5,192 bases of DNA from Pseudomonadota bacterium (GCA_023433985.1 JAEYTN010000367.1:1-5192), one strand, 5' to 3'. Positions 1 to 5,143 are shown, counted from the first letter of the stretch. Program-made: numbers and translations. The notes: generated by a model from the letters alone, not told the origin.

Positions 1-242
1 GTGATCTCCAGCAGCCGGTAACCGAGCTGCCACGCCCCGTCGGTATTGCGCTCGACCACGTTTTCTTCGCTGAGGTCGAGCAGCAGGCGGTGTACCGAAC
101 CAACCGGCAGGTCGAGCTGCTGCGCCACCGCGCGCACCCCGAGCGCGCCCTTGCGAGCGAGAAGATCGAGAACCTGGATGGTGCGGCGCGGACTAGACAC
201 GCCACGCCCCCGAGGCCGTTCCCGCCCTCGAACAGGCAGCAT
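1..242 (-). CDS. IclR-family transcriptional regulator, N-terminal part (runs off the window)
   Basis: Reading leftwards from 242, the frame stays open for 80 codons to the window edge. It encodes a typical IclR winged helix-turn-helix: a first helix starting at PRRTIQVLDLL (residues 18-28), a helix VRAVAQQLDLP (36-46), a recognition helix around VGSVHRLLLDL (47-57), and a wing ending in WQLGYRLLEI (71-80). The ligand-binding C-terminal domain lies outside the window, so the effector cannot be read. IclR proteins are cytoplasmic dimers or tetramers that often regulate neighbouring catabolic genes and themselves. The start is uncertain. ATG at 242 has no good Shine-Dalgarno. GTG at 200, in the same frame, would give a protein beginning (M)SSPRRTIQV, a usual distance from the HTH, with only a G-rich stretch upstream. 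Four GTTC-N8-GAAC dyads nearby suggest autoregulation. The family call is firm; the start is not. Confidence 0.88.
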   Translation of the reverse strand, partial: MLPVRGRERPRGRGVSSPRRTIQVLDLLARKGALGVRAVAQQLDLPVGSVHRLLLDLSEENVVERNTDGAWQLGYRLLEI

Positions 243-282
243 TCGCGCTGCGCGAACGCGTCTGGCGCACGGCTGGCCGCAC
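193..282 (-). other. Possible leader ORF (29 codons) with strong RBS, overlapping the regulator start
   Basis: The best Shine-Dalgarno in front of the regulator is GGGAGGAG (minus strand, about 298-290). It sits 7 nt before a GTG at 282 that is out of frame with the IclR protein. That GTG opens a 29-codon frame rich in Arg and Ala, which ends at TAG 195-193, a few bases past the alternative IclR start GTG (200-198). Two readings are possible: a leader peptide whose termination couples to regulator translation, or a chance SD/GTG. A sequencing frameshift within the true N-terminus is a third option. No similarity to a known leader is recognised. Confidence 0.2.
218..233. promoter_or_regulatory. 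Weak fourth GTTC-N8-GAAC dyad
   Basis: GTTC 218-221 and GAAC 230-233 are separated by 8 nt, the same geometry as the three dyads at 327-447. The outer flanking bases (217 and 234) do not pair and the centre is C-rich. It overlaps the start of the regulator frame if ATG 242 is used, or lies in the leader if GTG 200 is used. It may be an accessory operator or chance. Confidence 0.3.
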
Positions 283-324
283 CCGAAATCTCCTCCCTGA
301 CGGCACGGCTTTACGCCATGCCGA

Positions 325-344
325 GTGTTCCATTGGTGGAACAC
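325..344. promoter_or_regulatory. Probable IclR-family operator, perfect 8-bp dyad
   Basis: GTGTTCCATTGGTGGAACAC is a perfect inverted repeat: 8-bp arms GTGTTCCA and TGGAACAC around TTGG. The TTCCA/TGGAA character resembles operators known for IclR-family regulators. It lies about 80-100 bp upstream of the regulator ATG at 242, so autoregulation is the simplest reading. Binding of this particular protein is inferred. Confidence 0.65.
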
Positions 345-411
345 GCTGTCCCAACAGTGAGACTCCCGCAGCGGCTCAAGTCAACGGGGAATGACAGCGA
401 TACCGGTAAAC

Positions 412-448
412 CGTTCGTAGGGGGGAACGATGTTCAACTAACTGAACA
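412..448. promoter_or_regulatory. Tandem pair of GTTC-N8-GAAC operator-like dyads
   Basis: Two 18-bp dyads lie side by side with a single base between them. The first (412-429) has arms CGTTC and GAACG; the second (431-448) has arms TGTTCA and TGAACA around ACTAAC. Both keep the GTTC-N8-GAAC core of the perfect site at 325-344. Their centres are 19 bp apart, close to two helical turns, which would suit cooperative binding of two dimers. They are upstream of the regulator and downstream of the mannonate dehydratase operon. Confidence 0.55.
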
Positions 449-574
449 CCTATCTCCCCTCTCGTGGAGGAGGTAGCCAAGCGCGGGCGGGAAAGCTTGC
501 CGAGGTCGATTCCCGCTCCCCGCAAACCCTCCACTTCGCCAGCGCGCCCACGCGCCTTCGCGACCTTTCCCGGC

Positions 575-618
575 AAAAGGGAGGCTAGGGCGGCTCGCCC
601 GGATCGGACGAGCCGCCC
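575..618 (-). terminator. Probable intrinsic terminator of the transporter/dehydratase operon
   Basis: Starting 8 nt after the stop codon of the dehydratase gene, the minus-strand transcript forms a perfect 10-bp stem, GGGCGGCUCG pairing with CGAGCCGCCC (618-609 with 597-588), over an 11-nt loop that can pair a little further. It is followed by a pyrimidine-rich stretch with a short run of four T residues (578-575). The stem is strong but the U-tract is short and displaced by about 9 nt, so termination may be partial. Confidence 0.65.
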
Positions 619-626
619 GACAGGCA

Positions 627-1673
627 CTACTTCTTGTAGAAGTCCAGCATGCGCAGCAGCCCCTGCAGGTAGCCGATGGCGTGCGAGCGGCCGCGATGGT
701 TCCAGTCGCTGTCGCCATCCATCTTCGGCACGTGGTCGTCGAGCAGGAAGCCCTCGAACCCGTTCTTGTCGAGCAGCGCCACCACCTCGGCCGGGTCGAA
801 ATTGCCGTCGCCGATGAAGCACTCGGTGAAATTCGGCACCGTGCCCTGCACGTCGCGGAAGTGGATGTAGGAGATCGCCCCCTTGGGCGCGAAATACTCG
901 ATCATCTCGGTGACGTTGGCCTTGCCGCCCGGCATCTCCGAACAGCAGCCGAGGCAGAGATCCAGCGACCAGCTCGGCGAGCGGCCGAGCAGCTCGTAGG
1001 CCTTCTTGAAGTTGTCCGGCTTGTAGAACAGCCGCGCCACCCCGCCCAGCATCGGCACCGGCGGATCGTCCGGGTGGAGCGCCAGCTTCAGTCCTTCCTC
1101 CTCGGCCACCGGCAGCACGGCGCGCATGAAGTACTCGTAGTTGCTCCACATCTGCTCTTCGGTGATGAACGGGCCATCCTTGCCGAACAGCGGCATCGAG
1201 CTGGCGCGCCCCAGCGTGGTCGGCATGAACGAGCGCAGCATCTCGAGATTGTCGATATTGGCCTCGACGATCGACATGTCGAACTTGCGCGCCGTCGCGC
1301 CGCCGCGGGTGAGCCCGTTTCGATCCGTGGTCCACACCGAGTTGGGCATGAAGTGCAGCCCCAGCACCGGTACGCCGGCGCGCGCCACGGCGCGGATCGT
1401 CGCCTGGTAGTTCTCGATCTGCTCGTCGCGGCCCTCGAGGCCCATCATCGCCTTGTGGTAGAAGTGCGTGGGCACGTTCTCGATCGCCTCGAACTTGAGC
1501 CCCGCCCCCTCGACCTTGCTCACCAGCTCGCGCACATCCTTCTCTTCCCAGCGCGCATCGCCCGGAAGCGTCGGGTTGTTCATCTGCAACCCGTTCACGC
1601 CGATCTGCGCCGCGAACCGCAGCCGCTCCTCGGTCAGGTCGTGGAACTGGCCGACCGCTACCCTCATACCCAT
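627..1673 (-). CDS. uxuA: Mannonate dehydratase (UxuA) family enzyme
   Basis: A 348-residue TIM-barrel protein of the UxuA family, which dehydrates D-mannonate to 2-keto-3-deoxygluconate in hexuronate catabolism; cytoplasmic. The family hallmark HPDDPP is at 200-205. Likely metal ligands by comparison with characterised mannonate dehydratases are H200, C240 (in SLDLC), H271 (in YIHFRD) and D313 (in LLDDHVP, in place of the usual RPDHG). A C-terminal GRSHAIGYLQGLL (328-340) matches the family's closing G-x-x-AIG-x-L-x-GL pattern. It is shorter than E. coli UxuA (about 394) and near the compact bacterial forms. ATG 1673 is chosen because AGGA lies 8 nt upstream; ATG 1667 (third codon) is an alternative. 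It is the last gene of the operon, 34 nt after the second permease, and a terminator hairpin follows. The family is clear; the exact substrate could be mannonate or another aldonate, because the RPDHG motif is altered. Confidence 0.85.
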   Translation of the reverse strand: MGMRVAVGQFHDLTEERLRFAAQIGVNGLQMNNPTLPGDARWEEKDVRELVSKVEGAGLKFEAIENVPTHFYHKAMMGLEGRDEQIENYQATIRAVARAGVPVLGLHFMPNSVWTTDRNGLTRGGATARKFDMSIVEANIDNLEMLRSFMPTTLGRASSMPLFGKDGPFITEEQMWSNYEYFMRAVLPVAEEEGLKLALHPDDPPVPMLGGVARLFYKPDNFKKAYELLGRSPSWSLDLCLGCCSEMPGGKANVTEMIEYFAPKGAISYIHFRDVQGTVPNFTECFIGDGNFDPAEVVALLDKNGFEGFLLDDHVPKMDGDSDWNHRGRSHAIGYLQGLLRMLDFYKK

Positions 1674-1711
1674 CGTCTTTGTCCTAATGTGGCGTTGAAC
1701 GTCTCCGTCAT
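1664..1711 (-). other. 15-codon bridging mini-ORF between permease and dehydratase
   Basis: The permease stop overlaps an ATG (ATGA, 1711-1708) that opens the peptide MTETFNATLGQRRWV. This ends in TGA at 1666-1664, overlapping the second in-frame ATG of the dehydratase (ATGA, 1667-1664). Reinitiating ribosomes could therefore cross the 34-nt gap without leaving the message. The reading is positional only; the peptide resembles nothing known and may be chance. Confidence 0.2.
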
Positions 1712-2589
1712 CCCTTCACCGCACCTTCGGCCATGCCGGCCACCATGAAGCGCTGGGCGACGAAATAGAGGATCATCAGCGGCACCGAGGAGATGACGGC
1801 GCCCGCCATCAATGGCCCCCACGGCAGCACGTCGCTGGTGATGAGATAGTTGAGCGCCAGCGGCGCAGTCCGCTGGCTTTCGGAGGTGATGAGCACAAGC
1901 GCGAACAGCAGCTCGTTCCACGCCCCGGTGAAGGTGAAGATGGCCACCGCCGCCAGCCCCGGCGCCGAGAGCGGCAGCGTGATCCGCACGAGCGCCCCGA
2001 AGCGGCTCAGCCCGTCGATCATCCCCTGCTCCTCGAGCTCGCGCGGCACGCCGCGGAAATAACCCTGCAGCAGCCAGGTCGAGAGCGGCAGCGAGAAGGT
2101 GAGGTAGACGAGGATCAGCCCCACCAGCGAGTTGCCGAGCTTGAGCTGCGCCATCACGATCGTCAGCGGAATGAACAGCAGCGACCCCGGCGTCAGGTAG
2201 GCGAACAGGATCAGCCGCCCGAAGAACCCGCGGAAACGATAGCGGAACCGCACCATCGAATAGGCGGCAAAGCTGGAGATCGTCACCGAGATCACCGTGA
2301 CGATGGTCGACACGATCAGGCTGTTGCGGATGGCGAGCAGGAAGTCGCCGTCGGCGAGCAGCTTGTTGAAGTTGTCGAGCGTGAACGTCTTCGGCCACAG
2401 CGACGGCACGCGATAGATTTCGCGCGGCAGCTTCAGCGAGGTAATGATCATCCAGTAGATCGGGAACAGCACCAGCAGCACCGCCACGATCAGCAGCGCA
2501 TAGGTCACGACCCGGCCGACGATGAAGCGGCGGTACGATGAGGCGGAACGGACCGGCGCGGCGCTGGCGACCTCGGCGAGCGTGGCCAT
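1708..2589 (-). CDS. ABC sugar transporter permease, second subunit (CUT1, MalG/UgpE type)
   Basis: A 293-residue inner-membrane permease of the carbohydrate uptake transporter-1 family, which forms the translocation pore with the other permease. A first membrane segment lies at about 27-50 (ALLIVAVLLVLFPIYWMIITSLK), with further hydrophobic segments near 88-112, 122-146, 153-175, 208-231 and 259-282. The cytoplasmic EAA loop that docks on the ATPase is at about 184-206 and reads ELEEQGMIDG followed by ITLP, so the usual EAA is EEQ here. GAWNELLFAL (222-231) and the C-terminal GAVKG are typical of MalG/UgpE-type subunits. The start ATG (2589) overlaps the upstream permease stop in TAATG and has a strong GGAGGGAGGA Shine-Dalgarno inside that gene, so translational coupling is likely. 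Longer in-frame extensions upstream are rejected for this reason. The transported sugar cannot be read from the permease. Confidence 0.92.
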   Translation of the reverse strand: MATLAEVASAAPVRSASSYRRFIVGRVVTYALLIVAVLLVLFPIYWMIITSLKLPREIYRVPSLWPKTFTLDNFNKLLADGDFLLAIRNSLIVSTIVTVISVTISSFAAYSMVRFRYRFRGFFGRLILFAYLTPGSLLFIPLTIVMAQLKLGNSLVGLILVYLTFSLPLSTWLLQGYFRGVPRELEEQGMIDGLSRFGALVRITLPLSAPGLAAVAIFTFTGAWNELLFALVLITSESQRTAPLALNYLITSDVLPWGPLMAGAVISSVPLMILYFVAQRFMVAGMAEGAVKG

Positions 2590-3506
2590 TATTCCTCCCT
2601 CCGCATCATCAGCGAGGTGGCGAACAGCACGAGGATGGCGAGCACCGGCAGCATGTACACCGACACCGCCGCCGCCTCGCCGATCCGCTGCGTCTGCATG
2701 CCGAAATAGGCGAGCACCGGAAACACCATGGTCGCGTCCGACGGACCGCCCGCGGTCAGCAGCCACACGTGCTCGAACCCGTTGGCGGTCCAGATCGAGC
2801 TCAGCAGCGTCGTCACGATGATCACCGGCATCAGGCTGGGCAGCGTCACGTTCCAGAACCGCTGCCAGGCGTTGGCACCATCGACGATCGCCGCCTCGTA
2901 GAGCTCCTTGGGCACCGATTGCAGCGCCGCGAGGATCGAGACGAACCAGAACGGGAAGCCGCGCCATACCGAGGCGAGGATCACGGACGCCATCGCCGTC
3001 TGCCGCTGCCCCAGCCAGTCGATCACCTCGGGGTAGATCCCGGTCTGCGTCAGGATCAGGTTTATGCCGCCGCCGATCGGCTGGTAGAGCACGCGCCAGG
3101 TCAGGAAGGCGACGAAGGCCGGCATCGCCCAGGGCAGCATCAGGAACGAGCGAAAGATGCCGCGGCCCGGCAGCTTCTGGTGCACCAGCAGCGCCAGCCC
3201 CAGCCCGATCCCGAGCTTCAGCGCGTCCGACACCAGCACGATGGTCACGGTGTTCCAGATCGCGCTCCAGAATGTGGTCGTGCGCGCCAGGTACTCGAAG
3301 TTCTTGAAGCCGACGAAATTGCCGACGCTGCCCACCACCATGTCGGTGAACGACACCCAGATGGCGAACAGGAACGGATAGGCGACGAGGCCGCAGATCA
3401 GCAGGATGACCGGCGCCACGAGCAGGTAGGCGAAGAGTTTCACCCGGGCACCGCCCGAAAGCAGCGGCCGCCGGGCCGCCGGGATGTTGTCAGCCGCAAG
3501 TGACAT
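2589..3506 (-). CDS. ABC sugar transporter permease, first subunit (CUT1, MalF/UgpA type)
   Basis: A 305-residue inner-membrane permease, partner of the next gene. Predicted membrane segments lie near 25-50, 82-108, 117-140, 170-194, 224-241 and 277-299. The canonical EAA loop EAAIVDGANAWQRFWNVTLP is at 204-223, and the LTAGGP motif at 250-255 is common in MalF/UgpA-type subunits. The N-terminus is short, without the large periplasmic insertion of E. coli MalF. The start ATG 3506 gives a normal N-terminal tail before the first segment; an AGGAG lies 11 nt upstream, rather far, so initiation may be weak. It follows the binding-protein gene by 69 nt, a gap filled by a strong stem-loop, and ends in a TAATG overlap with the second permease. 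No nucleotide-binding subunit is encoded in the window. Confidence 0.92.
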   Translation of the reverse strand: MSLAADNIPAARRPLLSGGARVKLFAYLLVAPVILLICGLVAYPFLFAIWVSFTDMVVGSVGNFVGFKNFEYLARTTTFWSAIWNTVTIVLVSDALKLGIGLGLALLVHQKLPGRGIFRSFLMLPWAMPAFVAFLTWRVLYQPIGGGINLILTQTGIYPEVIDWLGQRQTAMASVILASVWRGFPFWFVSILAALQSVPKELYEAAIVDGANAWQRFWNVTLPSLMPVIIVTTLLSSIWTANGFEHVWLLTAGGPSDATMVFPVLAYFGMQTQRIGEAAAVSVYMLPVLAILVLFATSLMMRREE

Positions 3507-3534
3507 GGCCCGACCCGCTCCTGAGTGAATGAGG

Positions 3535-3563
3535 CCCGCGGCCGGCGTGCAACCGGCCGCGGG
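3535..3563 (-). repeat. Intercistronic GC stem-loop between binding protein and permease genes
   Basis: CCCGCGGCCGG (3535-3545) and CCGGCCGCGGG (3553-3563) are perfect 11-bp inverted arms around a 7-nt loop. It starts 12 nt past the binding-protein stop, has no T-run after it, and precedes the permease start by about 28 nt. In many ABC sugar operons such a structure protects the 3' end of the upstream message or attenuates read-through, keeping the binding protein in excess over the permeases. That role is inferred by analogy with malE-malF. Confidence 0.6.
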
Positions 3564-3575
3564 AACGAGAGGTGC

Positions 3576-4898
3576 CTAGGCGTACTTGTCGTAGATCGCC
3601 TGGCCCTGCGCCTGCGCTTCGGCGATAGCCCTGTCGAAGTCCCACCCATCCACCACGACGCGCTGCGCCAGCTTGGGAATGATGAAGTTCGAGCCGAAAT
3701 CGGCGAAGGCGGCGTTGTTGACGTCGGGCCAGGCCGGCGCCGTGCCGTTCTTCGCGAGCCCGAGCAGGCCCACGAGAATGGTGTTGGTACCGTCGAACGC
3801 CTGCAGCTTCTCCTGGTCGGCGAGCACCGGCCCGTAGATCGCCACGTTGAAGTAGGCGTTCATGAACTCCGGCGAAGACAGGTGCTCGAGCAGCGCCTTC
3901 GCCTCGTCCTGCAGCGGGCTCGCCTTGGTGATCGCGCGCAGCTGCACGTCGATCGGCGAGATGATGCCCTTCGGCCCGCCCGGCAGTGGCGAGAAGGCGC
4001 TCGCTTCGAACAGTTCCGGATCGTCCTTCTTGGCGGCGATGCCGACCGAGCCGGTATTGGCGATGAAGCCGGCCTGGCCCGACAGGTAGGCCTGGTTGTC
4101 GCCGGCGCCGTCCCAGGTCGTGTTGCCGGGCGAGAACAGCTTCTTGTCGAAGGCGTCCTTCACCCAGGCGAGCCACTCGCGCGTCTCCGGCGAGTCGAGC
4201 GTCACCTTCTTGCCCGCGTCGTCGGCGATGCGGCCGCCATACGATTGCAGCACCGCCACCTGCAGGTTGGCGTCGCCGACGTTGGACAGCGCCAGCCCCA
4301 GCCCGGAGACTGGCGGCTTGTTGATCGCCTCGGCCTGCGCCTTCAGCTCTTCCCAGGTCTTCGGCGCCTCGGTGAAGCCGGCGGGCTCGAGCAGGTCCTT
4401 GCGGCGGAGCAGCAGGTTGCCGTTGACGCCGAACGGGATGCCGACGCGCGCCACGCCGCCATCCTCGGTGAGGTCGCTCGCCGTATCGGGACCGGCGAAC
4501 CAGCCGCCCTGCGCATCGCCGATCTTCTTGTAGAGGTCGCCGACATCGGAGAACTGGCTCTGCCGCGCCAGCAGGCGGGCGAGACCGAGGCCGAGGTCCA
4601 GCGCATCCGGCATGGTGTTGGACGAGACCGCCGCCGAGACCTTCTGCGTGGTCTCGTTCTGGTTGATCATCACCACTTCGGTCTCGACGCCGTTGGCAGC
4701 GCCCCAGGCGTTTATGGTGTCGGTCAACAGCTTGTTGGCGTCGTCCGAAAAGATCAGGCCGCCCCAGTAGGTGAGCTTCTTGCCCTGCGCGAGCGCCGGC
4801 ATCGGAAAGCCCGATGCTGCAGCGAGCGCCACGCCGCTGGCAGCCGTCGCGAGCACCTTGCGGCGCGACCACTTGTTGGTTTTGTTGCTGTCGGTCAT
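3576..4898 (-). CDS. Extracellular solute-binding protein, family 1 (CUT1 sugar ABC transporter), Tat signal
   Basis: A 440-residue periplasmic binding protein that captures the substrate and delivers it to the two downstream permeases. The N-terminus carries a Tat-type signal: SRRKVL at 11-16, a mild hydrophobic stretch rich in Ala and Gly (17-31), and an A-L-A site (35-37), so cleavage before Q38 is expected and the mature protein starts QGKKLTYWGG. The mature region has the usual family-1 look: LTYWGG, a QNETTQKVSAAV segment and MPDALDLG in the N-terminal lobe, and SPLPGGPKG with a SSPEFMNAYF segment in the C-terminal lobe. Length is typical for CUT1 binding proteins. The start ATG 4898 follows a very strong GGAGGGAGGAG Shine-Dalgarno; a GTG 25 codons upstream (4973) is rejected. 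It is the first gene of the operon. Ligand unknown; the linked dehydratase suggests a uronic-acid-related sugar. Confidence 0.92.
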   Translation of the reverse strand: MTDSNKTNKWSRRKVLATAASGVALAAASGFPMPALAQGKKLTYWGGLIFSDDANKLLTDTINAWGAANGVETEVVMINQNETTQKVSAAVSSNTMPDALDLGLGLARLLARQSQFSDVGDLYKKIGDAQGGWFAGPDTASDLTEDGGVARVGIPFGVNGNLLLRRKDLLEPAGFTEAPKTWEELKAQAEAINKPPVSGLGLALSNVGDANLQVAVLQSYGGRIADDAGKKVTLDSPETREWLAWVKDAFDKKLFSPGNTTWDGAGDNQAYLSGQAGFIANTGSVGIAAKKDDPELFEASAFSPLPGGPKGIISPIDVQLRAITKASPLQDEAKALLEHLSSPEFMNAYFNVAIYGPVLADQEKLQAFDGTNTILVGLLGLAKNGTAPAWPDVNNAAFADFGSNFIIPKLAQRVVVDGWDFDRAIAEAQAQGQAIYDKYA

Positions 4899-4959
4899 TG
4901 GATCTCCTCCCTCCAAATCGGAGCCCGTCGCACTCAGGCGGCGCGTGGGCTTGCTCTCC

Positions 4960-5002
4960 CCTGACGCGGCCACGCCTGTCAGGCGCGGTAGCCGCTGCTA
5001 CC
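4960..5002 (-). promoter_or_regulatory. Two consecutive stem-loops in the operon leader
   Basis: Between the predicted transcription start (about 5076) and the binding-protein ATG lies a leader of about 175 nt. It can fold GGTAGC (4987-4992) with GCTACC (4997-5002) over a tetraloop, and CCTGAC (4960-4965) with GTCAGG (4978-4983) over 12 nt. Neither is followed by a T-run, and the Shine-Dalgarno (about 4914-4904) is outside both. I do not recognise a known riboswitch; the structures may simply stabilise the message. Confidence 0.35.
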
Positions 5003-5051
5003 CTCCCGGCACCGTCGTCTCGCCGTTATGTGCCCTCTGGCGCCGGCGACG

Positions 5052-5069
5052 GATTAAATATATTTAATC
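5052..5069. promoter_or_regulatory. Perfect 18-bp AT-rich palindrome, probable repressor operator
   Basis: GATTAAATATATTTAATC is a perfect palindrome with 9-bp arms and no spacer, strikingly AT-rich against its surroundings. On the minus strand it starts 13 nt after the -10 box, so it covers about +7 to +25 of the predicted transcript, a classic position for a repressor that blocks promoter clearance. It differs entirely from the GTTC-N8-GAAC dyads near the IclR gene, so another regulator is expected. Which family binds it cannot be told from the sequence. Confidence 0.65.
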
Positions 5070-5082
5070 GTCTCTTTAGGAA

Positions 5083-5110
5083 CGTATAGGCGGCGAATAA
5101 TCGATGTCAA
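5083..5110 (-). promoter_or_regulatory. Sigma70-type promoter of the transporter/dehydratase operon
   Basis: On the minus strand, TTGACA (5110-5105, perfect -35) is followed after 16 bp by TATACG (5088-5083, four of six -10 bases). Transcription would start near 5076, about 175 nt before the binding-protein gene. No competing promoter of this quality is seen closer to the gene. Confidence 0.65.
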
Positions 5111-5143
5111 CGCTCATCGAGTGCCATCTTTGGTCGGATGGCA
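5101..5143. promoter_or_regulatory. Two adjacent inverted repeats over and upstream of the -35 box
   Basis: TCGATG and CATCGA (5101-5106, 5115-5120) flank 8 nt and overlap the -35 box. TGCCATC and GATGGCA (5122-5128, 5137-5143) also flank 8 nt and lie just upstream. The centres are 22 bp apart, about two helical turns. The arrangement suggests a second regulator binding at the promoter, but the arms are short and the two dyads have opposite arm order. Confidence 0.35.

Larger units (their letters stand above)
243..574. other. Non-coding region upstream of the regulator
   Basis: No convincing gene is seen here on either strand; the long plus-strand frames lack an RBS and family character. It contains the operator dyads at 325-344 and 412-448. 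A candidate -35 box for the regulator, TTGACT, occurs on the minus strand at 384-379, but the expected -10 position (about 361-356, CTCACT) is poor, so no promoter is called. An imperfect CT/AG-rich dyad lies near 450-476. From 477 to 574 nothing else stands out. Confidence 0.6.

Noticed and set aside
565..585. Second small hairpin CCTTT/AAAGG beside the terminator
   Set aside because: It is a 5-bp stem that competes with the T-run of the stronger hairpin and adds no independent evidence.
681..1748. Long plus-strand frame opposite the dehydratase gene (355 codons)
   Set aside because: It is rich in Arg, His and Ala, has no family character and mirrors the high-GC codon use of the real gene on the other strand.
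2590..2967. Upstream extension of the second permease frame to 2967
   Set aside because: It overlaps the first permease and has an Arg/Gly/Ala-rich shadow composition; ATG 2589 has an excellent Shine-Dalgarno and the TAATG junction.
2538..3503. Plus-strand frame of 321 codons opposite the first permease
   Set aside because: It is a His/Arg/Asp-rich shadow of a membrane protein in the complementary frame.
3525..4964. Long plus-strand frame opposite the binding-protein gene (479 codons)
   Set aside because: It has biased composition, no recognisable domain and no Shine-Dalgarno, and is fully antisense to a clear solute-binding protein.
4899..4973. 25-codon N-terminal extension of the binding protein from GTG 4973
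   Set aside because: The strong Shine-Dalgarno and Tat signal fit ATG 4898; an extension would bury the signal peptide.
5096..5101. AATAAT as a -10 box for a divergent plus-strand promoter
   Set aside because: No acceptable -35 lies 15-18 bp upstream (only TCTTTA-like sequence), so the divergent promoter is not supported.
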